A DNA stretch of 64,000 nucleotides, from NCBI GenBank assembly GCA_033060915.1, contig CM065377.1, forward strand, positions 31,270,183-31,334,182, in the 5' to 3' direction. The notes below the pieces were generated by a model, which was given only the letters and a program-made list of their open reading frames with translations, did not search any database and was not told where the DNA came from. Shown one piece after another: positions 34,601 to 48,400 of this stretch. The DNA is from Euryodendron excelsum. Its lineage: Eukaryota > Streptophyta > Magnoliopsida > Ericales > Pentaphylacaceae. The position numbers were made by a program, and so were the translations under genes. The stretch's first letter is position 1. Every line of letters starts with the position of its first letter.

Positions 34601-35789
34601 AATAACGTAGTGAGGACAGGTTGACAATGTTTGGAAACAGAAGGATAAATTTGAAAAATTTTTAGTACCCTTCTTGGCTCAATTATGTTACACTGGGGTA
34701 CTGCATGTATGTGATGAAAAATTGAACACATATATTTGCTTGTTTGAGTGTATTATTGTTATTAAAATTGAAAAGGCAAAAAAGAAAAGAAAAGAAATTG
34801 GTTCTCTGATATTTTTAGGATCATTTGCTCTTTGTAAGTGTCCTTGCCTGGCTGCTAAGCAGTTTGTGGAATGGAACAATACCAAAAGCAAGAAGAGGGC
34901 CATCCTGTCTATCTCATTTGCAGGCAGATTGGTTTCCTTTGTGGGTTGATGAGGCCTTTGCCAACACTCGGGAGTGTTTGAACAAGAAGCTTGCCTGACC
35001 AAGTCAGTTTGGCGAATTCGGATACTTGAAAATGAGGTAGTCTTCAATCAGCTTAGAGCATACAAAAATTTCCGATGGCTCAATTCCTCTTCTTCTTCAA
35101 CTTTATGCTCAGGCCCTCCTGATGGTTCCAATGGATGCAGAGGGAGAGGGGGACTTCACTTTCTGTTCAAATCTTCCTCATGTTCTCTTCCTTGGTTTTT
35201 TTTAATAATAAAACAAGCAAAAAGAAAGTAAAGGATATCACTTAATGTTGGACTCTGTTAATCGGAGGGTGTTGGAAGGGGTAAGACTAGAAATAGAATT
35301 ATCATTGACATTATTTGCACAAAGTAACTGCCCTAAAACTTAAACAAGCATTCTCATGCATGGCAACTGGAGCTTTTACCATTTCAATGGTTTTGATTTG
35401 TTTTCCTTTCCTTTCTTGTCTTTTTCATAGTTTGAGAGGTTTTTCTAGTAAAGAGAAAATTTTGGTACAAGCTTGAGTTTGTGTTATGGCGATGGGGCAG
35501 TGAATGCATGTTAAAAAAGATCAGCATTTGGAATGGGAAGAATTGATGAATAAGAAACTTGAGAATACCGAACACATGTCCACTTTGTATGATAAAAGTG
35601 AGATTTTAGAGCATTCTACATTTGGATTTTGGATTTGTCAAGGGATTTTTCTTCAATTGTGTATGGATTTTGAATTAAACCAATATTGTAAAACCCAAAA
35701 CAAATTATATGGATTTTTTTCATATAAAAACGCCCTCAGGCTTTCTCAAGTCCAAAAATAATATGGATTAGTCATGCACCAACAAAAAA

Positions 35790-35790
<1 letters not shown>

Positions 35791-35824
<34 letters not shown>
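35791..35824. repeat. (TA)n(TG)n microsatellite
   Basis: Alternating TA then TG dinucleotides, directly visible. Confidence 0.9.
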
Positions 35825-37590
35825 GTTTTCAACTGCCATCGTACATGTATATATATTGCTTGCTCAAGGTCCCCAAAATTCTCCACCAAGACTCATTGCA
35901 AAGCTCTGGACACCTGAAAATCCTCAAAAGATAAATTGCTTGGGTTGTACTTAGCATGTAATAGGAGAACATGCCCAACTTATGTTAATTGGGCATTCTA
36001 CAGTTCCATGCATAGTCGAGAGACTTGAGACCTCATCCAAAACCGTTGTCCATGTTAAAGAAATGGACCACCTTCGAAAAAGCAATTGTTCACCAAACTT
36101 CCAAAACCAACAGGAGATCAATACGAGCCCGACCTCTTTCTGCCAACATTTCATTGTTGCAGCACTTTCAAAAAGGCCACAGAATCTCTCTTTTTCTTCA
36201 CAGAAGATATATACATATATATATACACACACATATACAAACAATAAAGGTCTGCAATATACAAACTCCAAGAAGATATATCTGGGAAAAATTTCACCAG
36301 AAAAGTACGTATAATAGATATATCAACTACCAAAAGGGACTTCAATAAGTAAACAGAAAGATACATAGCAAATCCACTCCCCAGATTGGCCTTAAAATGT
36401 TTATGACACCCATCCATGCACATGATATTTCTAAAGGAAGCTTCAAAATGTCATTTTGGAGCTCAAACATGAAATAGTATTGGTAAAAGAGCTATTCAGC
36501 ATTGATCATGGAGAAGTTCTAAATCATCCTCAAACAGATATTCATATAACATAGCTGGGTTTTTCAATTTTCACAAGGCATTCAAATTCTATGTGGCCAA
36601 CTGCATCCCAACTTGAGGTGTTTACGAGGCTACATGAAGTGTGGCAAAGAAAAAATTAAAATTAGAAAAGTAAACATCACCACAAACCACTGCATAGTTT
36701 GGGTATACAAGACGGATTATGAGAGTTCTGTTTTGACTTTTGGTCTAAATGGTTCTATTTTCACCAGCAGCGAACCAGGGAATGATTTTGAACCTTCAAA
36801 CACTATGAAAATCTACCCTTTTTTTCACTAGGAAAACGCTATAAAAATCAGTTTCTTGTAATGCCCAAACACAACAATGAACCTGACCAACCAAAAGGGG
36901 CAGGCAGCATTCAAAAATTTATTATAATTCCCCAAATTTCTGATTGGAAATCATTGATCTAGCTCAACATGATGTCATGCTAGGCTATAGTATGTAAATG
37001 TCCACTCCCAAATTTAGAACAAAGATGGGAGACAAAAATAAAACACATATTTCTCGATGCATTTGCATTTGAACAAGTATTAAGAATCATTAGCTCCAGA
37101 AAAAATTATTCCAACAGCATTGAACAGTTACATGACATTTGCTGTCGTTATTGTCTATTGCTCCAGTAAAGAAAACACAACGTGAAGTTAATCTAAAGAT
37201 TGAATTATAAAATAAAAATCCACTGACAGAAGTTTAACTAACTTTTGGATTGCTCACGAGAAGGAATAAATAACAATGGAAGGTTAAAAATATGGTGTTT
37301 ATTCGGACTTCTATTTCAACTATTCTATTCATGGCTAATTCAACTTAAGAAAATACCTGTAAAACACAAAGTGATAAGCACAGTAACCATAATGATAAGT
37401 AAATATGGCCTTCCATCAACACCGGCTGAGATTGACCTACAGAAAACAACATCAACCTTCTATAGTAACAATATAACTAACTTTCATCAAAAAAATAATT
37501 GAAATAACTGACAGCAACCAAGGACAACAGCATGAAAATTTGACCAAAATAAATCCTTTGGGATACCTGGATGTCCCCTGAATATGAATG

Positions 37591-37890
37591 TAGAAGAATA
37601 CACATGGGAGTATTGTACTTATTATGGGTGAGACACACCTAATCATTATTGGTGTATTACCACAAACTAAGAGATTTAAAAGTCTTTTTGGCCCATTAGA
37701 GGCCTTTCTAAGTCTTCTATTCTTCTCCAAGTTGCCACATTAACAATACTATTGATTGCATGGCAGGAATCAACATAGAGCAAACTCATAAAAATTTTGC
37801 CAAATCACATGGGTTTGTGGAGTGTAGAACAGTACACATGGGAGTATTGTACTCACTATAGGTAAGATACACCAAAGCATCATTGGTACT
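37591..37890. repeat. Duplicated segment, spacing about 232 bp
   Basis: TACACATGGGAGTATTGTAC occurs near 37600 and again near 37832, followed in both by TTATTATGGGTGAGACACACC or CTCACTATAGGTAAGATACACC-like text. The similarity extends about 60 bp upstream in weaker form. It lies just downstream (in gene sense) of the GH3 coding end, so it may be part of the 3' flank. Confidence 0.65.
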
Positions 37891-38433
37891 CAGACATATT
37901 TATCATGTGGGAAATGAGAATAAATTTGAATAGGAAATCGAGTATGTGGCTTCTAAAATCATGGAATCAAATATTTAGTTTCCCTGTTGAATATCTTGAT
38001 GTATCCTATAAAACCCACGTAGAGGTCTCTTTATTAATTCAAGAAATTCAATAAAGTCTGCATAATATTTTCAAAAACAAGATCAATCATGGAGGAGTAA
38101 CAAGAATCCAAAAAGACTTTCATCTTAAAAAAGTTAAAAGTGTCAATGGCAAGACAAGGATTAAAATTTGTTGTTTCTTAATTCCAGAAAAGATAACGGA
38201 TTCATTTCAAAGGCAACAAAAACAATAAGGATTTGTATAAATGCCGGTCAATAAGGTAGAACAGAATCATTGCATAAGGATGCCAGAACCTTTTGCTTAT
38301 GACTGCATGAACAAAGGTGAGAAGAAAATAAAGAAAAAGTAGCAAGAAAGCTTGATAGAAGCATCATACGCAACAAATGCATGGCAAAATAAATCATCAT
38401 GCACTCAGTAGCTGTAATGTAAATGATGGATCT

Positions 38434-41400
38434 TTACCTTGCCACAGTCGACTTAGTTGTGATGAGTCCATATCCAAAGGGGAAGAGTGGGTCATAGTGT
38501 GAATCCTCAATGTTCATTGGGAGTTGATCTACAGTTTTGAACCATGTTCGGGAAAGTTTTCCGGTAAATCCATAGTCCCCAAAGAGGACATCAGTCACAC
38601 CTTGGCCTTCAGTACCAGGTAACCAGGCTGCCACCAGTGCATCGATTGAGGAAATGTAGGGTTCAATCACAAGTGGTCGACCAGATATAATGATAACAAC
38701 ACACTTGACAGCCCCGCAGACATTGCTGATGACAGTTGGGCCAGGATCTGAGACAGTAAGGCTCGGGTTGTCCCCTGCAGTCTCAGCATATGGATGCTCA
38801 CCAACAACGACAATAGCATAACTGAAGCTGCTGGACTTTACATAGTCGCCGTCGGGGTTCTCAAGGTGTATGATTTCTGTGTTCTTGTCAACTGTAGAAA
38901 TTACGGCATCAATGATGGTAGTTCCTGTCCAATTAAAATGAGCTTTGTCAAATGATATGCAGTTGCTAAGAAGTTCCCTCAGGTTGTTCTTTCACGGAAG
39001 TGCAGGCATATTAGGGCCAATCAGAAAACAAGTCAGGATCAACGCACTTCAGAAAGTAACAACCAAACTAGAAATGAGAAGACAATTGAAGTTATAGAGA
39101 ATTTTATCTGTTCAGATTTCAGAGACTAAGATGGTTAGCTCAATGTTCTTCTCCTTTTATTATTTTCTTTATACTTGTCAGCTAATGTGCCATAGAGGAA
39201 TATCGAGAGCCCTTCAAAGGAGGTTGACTAATCCAGCTCATTGTCATTAAGGCAGAATCTATTTTCAAGGAATTCCCTATATTTCGTCCATTTCTTTCCT
39301 TTAGAAAGATACCCTATTTAACTGCACATATTTATAACCACAGCAATTCCCATTATATATATGGTGTCACAAAAATTGCCAAATCATTCTGCCTAACGTT
39401 GGAGAGAAAAATGCAAATGTTTCTTTCTCCAGCATGCAGTGCTTTCATTCCAATCCATTTGCAACTAGATTTGCAATATTGTCCAAGTTCCTGCCTGACT
39501 ATAGCATGAGTAGCTCCAACTGCTAGTAATTTGCAGATCCTAATTTTCCCACTATTATCCAAGTAATTAAATGTACACTATAAAGCCTTATTAACAAGTT
39601 GAAAGTATTTAAATGAACATACCACTTGTGTACTTATTGCCACTAAATCCCTGCCAAGTGATCGTCCACCCACCACATTGATAACCCAAATTATCAGCAT
39701 GGCTACCTGCAACAAGAATTTTGGGCGCATTGTTGGGAAGAGGCAACAACGGATCATCCGCACTTTTCCCATTCTTCAGAAGCACAAGCGACTTCCTCAC
39801 AGCTTCCCTGGCCAAGTTTCTATGTGCCTGTCCAACTAACAGGACCTCCAATTACTGACTGCAGTAATTTTTTGTCCTATGCAAGATTGACAATAATTTA
39901 AAGACTTCTATTATACTAGAAAAGAAAAAAAAAAAAAAAGGAGGAAAAGCCCATAGAACTTTAGAGAGTAATTAGAGACTTTCAAGCATCCAAGGAAAAT
40001 AGAAACAGCTACGTGACAGCTGCAGAAGACAGATCCATGTAAGCCAACTCCAAGTAACTGAAATTAAGGCTTGTTGAGTTGAGTATAGAGTTGAGTCAAG
40101 TTACATGAAGTAGGGAATGTTAGGCAAAAGAATGAAATTTATTCTCATAAATTGTAAAATTCAACTACTCAAAAACCAAAATCATCAGTAGAATGACCAG
40201 TTAGAAAGTCAAGAAATTTGAAACCTGGTGATGGAATATCAACGGACCTGGCTTCCAACCTCATGAATTAAGCTGAGATCAGCAAGAGGGTTCTCAAAGA
40301 TACCCATTGTGAACTTAACAAGCAAAATCCTGCCCACAGCATCATCAATACGATCCATTGGGATAACCTTATTCTTTATAAGGTAGGTGAGATCATCAAT
40401 GAACTCAGTATACTTGTACGGGACCATGACCTGTGATTCCAAGAGAAAATTAAATCACACTTTGATACAAATAGTTACTATCAACTACACTGGAGTAGCT
40501 GGAAATTCTCTTCTTCAGTTCAGTGAATCAGTCTAAAGGTGGCAATTGTCCACGGAGAAAGGCACTGACCATGTCGATGCCAGCTAAAATAGCAGACTGG
40601 ACAGAGTAAGTGTAATTTGAATGAGGTGGAGTGGTAATCTTGTCAATGCCCTCCCAATCTGAGATAACAAAACCCTGCCATTTCATCCAACTAATTAGTG
40701 CTGCAGTAACCATTACATACCTCCAGTCTATGCAGCATAGCCCTAGGTATAGGTGACAGAACAAAATTTGAATGCTATTATATTCAGCACACATTAAAAA
40801 CTAGGATCTGTGTAATTAGCTTACCTTTTTTTTTCTTTATGGTTTTGAGAAAATATACTTACTTCAATGTACGGCCCCATTGTCAGTTTACAGTGTTTTA
40901 CTTTAAAAATATATTACCTAGAACAGAACCAGTTAAGAAAGAGGCAGCCATCCCAGAATTATGTTTCCCATTTCTAGAAGACATAAAAATGATCAGCTGC
41001 CACTAAATAGGGTGAAGCCCTTAGTTTCCTTAACAACCCTACTTCAGGTAACAATTTTTAACTTTGAATGCCACAGAAAGTGCAATGGGTGCATACACAA
41101 ATTGCAATCCAAACACATCCTAGGAGATCACAAAGTTAAGTAAATAAGTCAAACATAACATCAACTATGCAATGTATCTTCTAATGTTAAATTTCATGAG
41201 TAGATATTCTTTCAACATGCATGTTATATGGTCAAATCCAATCACAAGAGTTGCCTGTGTACAATGATGTTCGTATAAGGATCCACACAAATGGACAAAA
41301 TTCAGCCAAGTTTTCATAGTCCAAGCAACATATATGAATTATTAACAGAGAGTTGCGAGCATAGCGTGGACATCATATGAACCTTACCTTAAACATAAGT

Positions 41401-44400
41401 GTGTCCTTGAGATATCCAATAATTAGATCATGGTTGGCATGCATCTTTTCCCCATTCCAGCTAGAGTAGGAAACCATGATTGTTGAGACACCTTTACTGA
41501 TCGAGACATTATAGGCTGGCATGTGAATGCTAAGCAATCCATGCATGTCAATCACTGTGTTCCTTTCATTGACACCCTTGGTTGTCCCACCATCACCCAC
41601 AAAGTGCTTTGCACAAGCCGCAACCTTGTTCCTACCAAACAAACAAATGAATGGAGGAAAAGGAGAAAGACCTACAAATCAGGTTCAGTTATATGTTCCA
41701 ATTTAGCAATCAAGCAATTGTTACTTCTACAATATAAGTGTCTCCCTGCAGCAACGGTTTGCATCATTTGGAGGCGTAATGCCCACCTATTTCAAAATGA
41801 CTACATACTAACGCAATTTATAAAGAATTTTTTGATAATGTGGGAGGCAGGTTTTCTACTCTTAAAGGCATTAAGAAATCCCAATCTAAAATGTGGCTCC
41901 AGAAGGAGCTTGCTAGAGAGATATTTATGACAGCTTGATTTATTGTTTTATTTATTTATTTTTTTTAGTCTAGTTTCCTGGTTGCTTGATTTCTTGTTTT
42001 TTTTTTTCCCCCAGCTAAGTTATTTTGTTGTTTTCTCTTTGTTTGTTATTGCTCTATGGACCCTCTAAGTCCTCTCAGATGGGCTCGATCCCTACTTTGC
42101 CTAGGGTATGCCCCTTGCATGCTGTATAACTCTCCATTTTATTTATATATTTAAATCTTACCTTCCCAAAATAAATAAATAAAATCAAGGTCATAAGGCT
42201 GTTACCCATTTATTCAACTGGTAAATGATGATCTAAGAAGTGTAAATTACAAGAAAAAAAAGGCTAGGTCCTCATCTAATTAGATATAAGCATATGTTAG
42301 CTTCGTAGCATAAATATCATTTGAAAATCAGAGTAGCTCACCCTATTAAATCTCTGGATTCTATAATTGGTCAACAAGATACAGGAGAGTGCTGATTAAG
42401 AACTTCAATACATCCCCAAAAGCAAAGCTTATCTTTGACTTTAACAGACCCCATACCTTCCTGCAACATATGGAACTCCCGAAAGAGAACTATTTGGATT
42501 TTCGCCTTGTAACCCAAATATAACGTCTGTCATTTCCTGAACTATTCTGGGATCCTCACTGTAGCTCTCATAACACCGACCCCATCTAGGGTCTCTACAA
42601 ACCTATACAGAAAGGTTCCATGAAGTACTGGAAACCTCAGAAAGCAAAGAAATTCACTTGAAAATATGTAAATGACAAAATAATATGGCTACTTACTGCA
42701 ATACAAGGAGCAAAGACATAAGGAATCCCAGTAGCCCTGACTTCAAGTGCAGTTGCATCACCAATTCTCCGCAAAAGTTCAGGATCCCTGGTGCAGTGAA
42801 GTATAATAGAATAATGCAATTTAGTTTCATTGTAATGGCCTAATCATAAAGCCTTCCATCCATTACCATAATACAGAGTGCAGATTCTGCCGAATAAGAT
42901 AGTTTAAGGCATGCAGAAAGTTCTTCATCAGTAAGAAGTTTATACAATAGCTTTGGTCACAAAAGTGGTACCAAATTATTATAACTGAATAAATTTCATC
43001 GCCGAATTAGAGTTTTGAAGAGTTATGCTTCCTTTTCTGTGTTTTGGAGGAATGTAATGGATAATCAATGGCAGATACAAATTAAACAAGCCTTGATCGA
43101 ACCGACCCTTTTATTTGCTACAGAAACATTTTTCCTTCGATGGTACAATATCGAGTTTGCTCTGGAAATACAAGAATAATTAGTAGCATGGAAGGGGTAG
43201 GGAAAAAAAAATTTTACAAAAAATTGTATCGGATGAGTAGCCTAAAATGTTTAGAGATCTATAATAAGAAAAACATTCATGTAAAAAAACTGAATGGTTT
43301 CTGTTTGGTTTCTGTTTTTTGTTTCTGTTTTCTATTTTTTTTTTAAATAAAAAACATAAAAAAACATTAAAATAGGTGTGTTTTCTGATTTTAAAACATT
43401 GGTTTGGTACTGTTAACAGAACGGTAACCTATAAATGCTATTATCAGACCATAAAAAAACAAAAAACAAAAACACATTTATTGCACACAACAAAAAACAA
43501 AAACTGACAGCACTTCCAATTTTCTACTTGCCTGGTAGATCCAAGTCCAATATTATGCGGGAATATTGTAGCTTTATAGACATTATTGTGTCCGTGAACA
43601 GCATCGATCCCATATATCATTGGAATCCCCAAACGGCTGGATAATGACCCTTTCTGATACTCATTCACCATGTTAACCCAATCTTCGGCACTAGCATGTA
43701 GAAGAGGTGTACTCCCACCACCACTCAGTACACTCCCTGCACAACAACCCAAACATATCTTCAACTATTATGTTCTTTGCTAACTCATCATCATTCCCAT
43801 TTCTTCTTATCTTTATTTTAGTCTTTATTGAACAAAGAAAGGATATTAAATATTTCCTCATGCCTCCTTTTCAAGGAGTTAGAAGGGACATTCATTTCTT
43901 AGACTGGTTAATTGCACAAATGCAAGCATGCAAAAGATAATATAATAGGAGAACGACCAAGTGAGAAAAGTTCCAAGTCTAGATGAAAAGGAGAAAAGGC
44001 AGCAATATAAAAAATCATCTAGCTTCCGAGCAAATCTAGAGTTGCTTATGCATAGTATCATGCTTGTATTTGTGTGCTGTATATTTAGGTCATCTATATG
44101 CATATTGACATATATAATTCAGAACTGAACAAGTAAAAAATGAAATTTAAGCATAATTGGATGAACATAATGGCTTTCACACAGGTTGCCACATTATGGC
44201 TCGAGCTCAACTTACAAAAACTGCAAATTTTTTAAAGAACTAAGTTAAGTGTGCTATTTAACTACATTTCAGCCGATACTCTCTGCTCCATGGGAATAAG
44301 AATTCAAAAAAGACCAGTCGCAATGTAGAAACAACATAACATGGGCATTGCTGTTAATAGGAAGACTCTTTTCATTAAATCCCTATATGTAATTTACAAC

Positions 44401-44774
44401 ATACAAATGCTTTCAAAAACAAAATCTACTCATATTAAATGTCTCCAAAAAAAAATATCAAAATAATTGTCGTCTTTCTTGTATAAAAATGATGAGAGCA
44501 GAAGAGAGTTCATAAGGAATTTTATCCTTCTACCTATGTAATAGTCCCTCATGATTTGAGGAGTGGCAACAGTCCTATCAATCTGCACCATCTGACCAAT
44601 CTTCTCTTCCAAAGTCATCCGACTCAGAAGATCCTCCACTCGAACGGCCACCGGCTGCTGCGGATCTTTGTAAATGACGTACTCGTCAATCTGTGCCACT
44701 GCCATTGCCATTGGAGTGCATGACCACCACAACAATAACATGACACCCACCAATTGAACTGAAATCCTAACCAT
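38434..44774 (-). CDS. Glycoside hydrolase family 3 beta-glucosidase / exo-beta-glucanase, secreted
   Basis: Removes glucose from beta-glucans in the cell wall; close in plan to plant lysosomal-beta-glucosidase-like/ExoI enzymes. Coding exons on the - strand: 44774-44534, 43736-43532, 42787-42697, 42602-42457, 41631-41388, 40674-40570, 40430-40248, 39827-39623, 38924-38434. They sum to 1911 nt, an uninterrupted 636 aa frame. Residues 1-26 form a signal peptide (hydrophobic VGVMLLLWW core). The N-terminal GH3 barrel runs from about 38 to 390, with [27 protein letters not shown] and the nucleophile Asp315 in GFVISDWEG. The C-terminal domain has [13 protein letters not shown] and the likely acid/base Glu516 in [10 protein letters not shown]. 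Length is normal for the family (about 620-640). Intron 2 uses a GC donor. The start is chosen because it gives the signal peptide; the frame is open upstream to 44921, but without family similarity. Confidence 0.93.
41700..42185 (+). mobile_element. Probable LINE 3' tail in GH3 intron 4
   Basis: The + strand frame around 41750-41925 has [13 protein letters not shown] and a downstream basic stretch, like the extreme C-terminus of plant LINE reverse transcriptases (zf-RVT tail with WxxRN). This is followed by a T-rich 3' UTR-like part, GCCTAGGGTATGCCCC near 42100, and an AAATAAATAAATAAAA tail ending near 42185. It would be a strongly 5'-truncated insertion in the intron between exons 4 and 5, opposite in sense to the host gene. 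No target duplication was verified. Confidence 0.4.
43255..43515. other. Fold-back GTTTCTGTTT element in GH3 intron 2
   Basis: The left side has repeated TTTCTGTTT words (43296-43330) and the right side has their complement, AACAAAAAACAAAAAC (43458-43505), giving a loose inverted repeat of about 200 bp. It may be a small MITE or simple-sequence drift. Neither ends nor target duplication are clear. Confidence 0.3.
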
Positions 44775-45290
44775 AGTCAATGCTAAAGGTACTCTCCTAT
44801 CACACAATAAAACATGTACAACACAAATCAGATTCGAAGTACAGTCCATTCCCCCTGTTGGTTGTGGAGAAAATACAGGAAAAGAAAAGAAAATGGAATT
44901 GCTAAATTTGAATTTCAGCAACTGCGAAAGCAGCCTTTAAACAAATCCATAATTGGGCCCAAAGCCATTGTTTGGCTGCGTTTCTAAGCAGCAAGTTTTT
45001 GTTTTTCGCCTTATAACACCAATGAAGTTTAACAGAGGCATCAATAGGGGATTGGGTACCACCAAAAGAAAAGCATGCTAAAGATTCCCACAAAGCCAGC
45101 AATTATATATAAAGCAGTAAATACAACCAAAAGAAGATGCTAGGCATTAATCAATTGATTAAAAAACCCTAATTGAAGGAACAAAGATTTAATCAACTAT
45201 AATAGTACATTGAAGTCAGTTGATACACAGAAGCTGTAAAAAGGCTCGAAGTTATCAAAATGGCACAACACTGCACTCGATCAAAGAAAG

Positions 45291-45295
<5 letters not shown>

Positions 45296-45324
<29 letters not shown>
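45296..45324. repeat. (GA)n microsatellite in the GH3 leader
   Basis: A pure GA run (CT in the sense of the gene), about 520 bp upstream of the GH3 start codon. CT-rich tracts are common in plant 5' leaders. Confidence 0.85.
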
Positions 45325-45326
<2 letters not shown>

Positions 45327-45448
45327 CAGGAAACTTAGAGAGAGAGATGGGTGGTGCTACAGGCTACAGCTGTCAGTGGAGGATGAGAGTATTGCTTTTC
45401 GTTGGGCTTTTTCCACACTTACGTCCAGTGTTGTCCGTTCGGAGTGAG

Positions 45449-45470
45449 TATATATATATATATATATAGT
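45449..45470 (-). promoter_or_regulatory. Possible TATA region of the GH3 gene
   Basis: A TATATATA run about 675 bp upstream of the GH3 start codon, followed in gene sense by the CT-rich tract. With a leader or leader intron in between, this would suit a core promoter. The transcription start is not determinable from the sequence, and a plain TA microsatellite is the alternative. Confidence 0.3.
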
Positions 45471-45479
45471 GCGCGGAGA

Positions 45480-48400
45480 GAGATTCGGGGAGAACGTGAT
45501 TAGTGAAACGTCGGATCCGAAAAGACCAAAGTTCGAGAATCGAGATCATGTATGCAAGAAATTAGCCAGTGTAGCACCAAATGAATGTAGACATTGCTTC
45601 TCCTTTTGCATACGGTTGTACGGGTTAAGCTCCTATTCAGCCTTTAATATTCATAAGTTATTATTTGATTTAAATTTATAATTTTATTTTATTAATTTTT
45701 TAATATTTATTAAATCGTGTGTTAAATAAAATAACATCATCTAACAGATCTGAATAAATAACACATGACGTAGTAAGATAAAGTTTCTAAAAAAATTCTA
45801 TATATTAAGGTCTAGAGGAGAGCCGAACTCAAGTTTTACACAGATATTCTATCTCACCGATATACAAATGCAAGCGTTGGTGTAGGAGTGTAAGAGCGTT
45901 ATTTGTAAAAATATTTCAAAGGCAAAAAATTACCTAGTGTGACCATCACATCATGTCATCATACTTATATAGTATGACGTTTATTGTAATGCCATGTGTA
46001 GAGAAAGCGACAACACTTTTTGAGAAATTATATGCGTTATCTTAACTAATAGTGGATTTTCAAATTTAGAATTCTCGCCATGTAAAAATTCATATATGTC
46101 ACAATTGGAATAAAATGTCATATCATATAAGCATAATAACGTAGTGTGGTGTGACAGTCACTCTAAATAATTACTTCTCAAAAGCGAGAGTGTTTCTAGA
46201 GCATACGTACACATACATAATAATATATTTAAGTATAAGCATACACATATTGTTAAATAATTTTTAATCTTGGTATGCATTAATTTCTTAAGAAAATACT
46301 TAAATATTTAGTATTTAAAAGAAATAAAAGAAATATAGTAGTCATTTCTATACTAAATTACAAAAAAAAATTATGTAAAATTTCAATAAAAGAGGTGTTA
46401 TTATATATTTTAATAACATAACAATACACGTGACAACTAACTATTGGTCCAAATTAGAAATTCTCAATTTGACCATTTGTATTCAAGGATTTAACCATTT
46501 AAGTTCGTGAATTTGACTAAATTATCTTTGACAAAATTGATGCCAGCTACAAACATGATTTTGAGAAATTTGTCTCTAAACAAAATAAATAAATTTATAT
46601 ATATATATATATATATATACAGATAAGTTAATGCTGGTTACTTCTCAATATAGTAAACTTTGATGGATGAGCTTTCACACATCCAAGTTTACAGAGTGTA
46701 ACAAATATTAAAATTGACATGTCTGCAAAAAAAAAAAAAAAGTTAGCATGGTAAACTGGAAAGGCCAGGTGATATAATATCGAATAAGATATGTATGAGT
46801 AAATTTATTAGGAACATTAAAAATAATAATATAAAGCATTAGAATATATTTTTGATCAATTAAAAATTAATGCAAAACAATATTTAGAGAAACTTGTAAG
46901 AATAATTACATATTATTATTGAAAAGAAGCTCTGGGGGCATGAAGAATAATAGAACTATGAGAAATGCAATATTAGGAAGTTTTTCCAAAATTTTTCAAT
47001 AGTTTTTGACAAATTTTCTTTAAATTGTGTTGGAGTTCTGAAATATCTCATAAATGTTTCGTACAAATTTTTCATAAAATTGCATGAGGATTTCATCTCC
47101 ATTTCCAAACGAGTTTCCGTCTCAAAGCTAAACTCTCCCATACTCTCTCTTGCCCTTCTCTCCACTAAAGAAAAAAGAAACAAGAAAAGTCAAATAAAAT
47201 AGCACAAGAAAGGCCATTCAAATGGGTTTTAAACTTCTGAGAGCCAATATGTCATCCCCAGTAATCACATTCTTTTTTTTTGTTTTTTTTTTTTTTTGAA
47301 CATCAGAGGCCCTGGGGTTCATTCATTTCTTTTTTTATCAAAATGGAAAAGAACAAATAATTTCATTAACTACTTTAAAATTTGTCAAATTCTAAACAAG
47401 CCAATTCAAGTTTGTTTTAAATATTGAATGGAACATATTTTGAATCTCTCAATTTAAATGTGGTGATTTCATATATTGAAAGGATTGAGCAAATTTAACA
47501 AAACTTTATGACAAAAAGAAAATCTCCTATACTTTTAGGTGATGTGGACCCCATTACATTGTGTCTATCCGTCCGTGATGAAAATCTGATAAAAAAAGCT
47601 CGTGGCTCTAACATTACTTATACTTTTAGGTGCTTCTTTTTATAACCGAGCTTGTTTAACTACCTAATTCACAAGAGACCCAATCTTAAGACTACCAAAT
47701 TCATCATTTTTTTTTGGAGTTTTTTGGGCCAAAATAATACTCTTTTTAAAAATAATTCTCTATCTAATCTAACACTTTCTAAAAAATAATTCACAAAGTA
47801 ATACTTTTATTGCCACATATGTTGCTGAGGTGGAAAGTTAGTGGTATATAGCTTATTTTTCTTCTCTTTTTTTTTTTCTTTTTGTGAAAATTTAGTTCTT
47901 TAATAGCCATTCTACGGAGTCCTATTTGAGTTGTCCCAACACGCACCGGTTCACCATCCCCGTTGCTGGTAAACTCACTGGTGTTGCACCGAATCGCCAT
48001 AGAAAATGACCGTACTCGTGGCAAATAAAAGATGGCTAATTCCTGCTGAGAAGAGAAGAGAAGAGAACTCTTAACTCTATTAAAATAACAGGCAACCTTT
48101 TCCGCCTCTTGCGTTGCATGTGCACTAGTATGGCCAATGTTTATTTCAATTTCTACATCCAAGTGTTGCAGATGACCTTTTTCTGATGGGCTGCCCAGTT
48201 CCAATTCCTATTAGCATTTACATATTCAAATAAAAATTATGAAAGTTCTTTTTTTTTTTTTGGCGAAAGAAAATTCTGCAACCTGTCTCCTTTGAATAAT
48301 GCAAATCACCAAAGCATAAGTGGCTCTCGATTCAATTAAGTTCCTAATTTCAATTTCGCTTGGCCGCCATTGTGGTATTGAGATCATTACATGATTGCTT

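Larger units (their letters stand above)
34114..38433. other. Convergent intergenic region
   Basis: It separates the 3' ends of the sucrose-phosphatase and GH3 genes. It contains TA/TG microsatellites (35791-35824 and 36205-36235) and a duplicated segment around 37590-37690 and 37823-37890. A frame at 34920-35180 looked weakly protein-like but matched no family. No RNA gene was seen. Confidence 0.4.

Noticed and set aside
34674..35231. Overlapping frames of 85-119 codons on both strands
   Set aside because: No recognisable family, no splice structure and mixed frames; not enough support for a gene.
38424..38436. Splice donor AG|GTAAAG at the GH3 stop codon, implying one more exon
   Set aside because: The frame already gives a family-typical length and C-terminus; no further conserved exon was found downstream on the - strand.
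45220..45469. Arg/Glu-rich frames of 69-75 codons
   Set aside because: They are products of the GA microsatellite.
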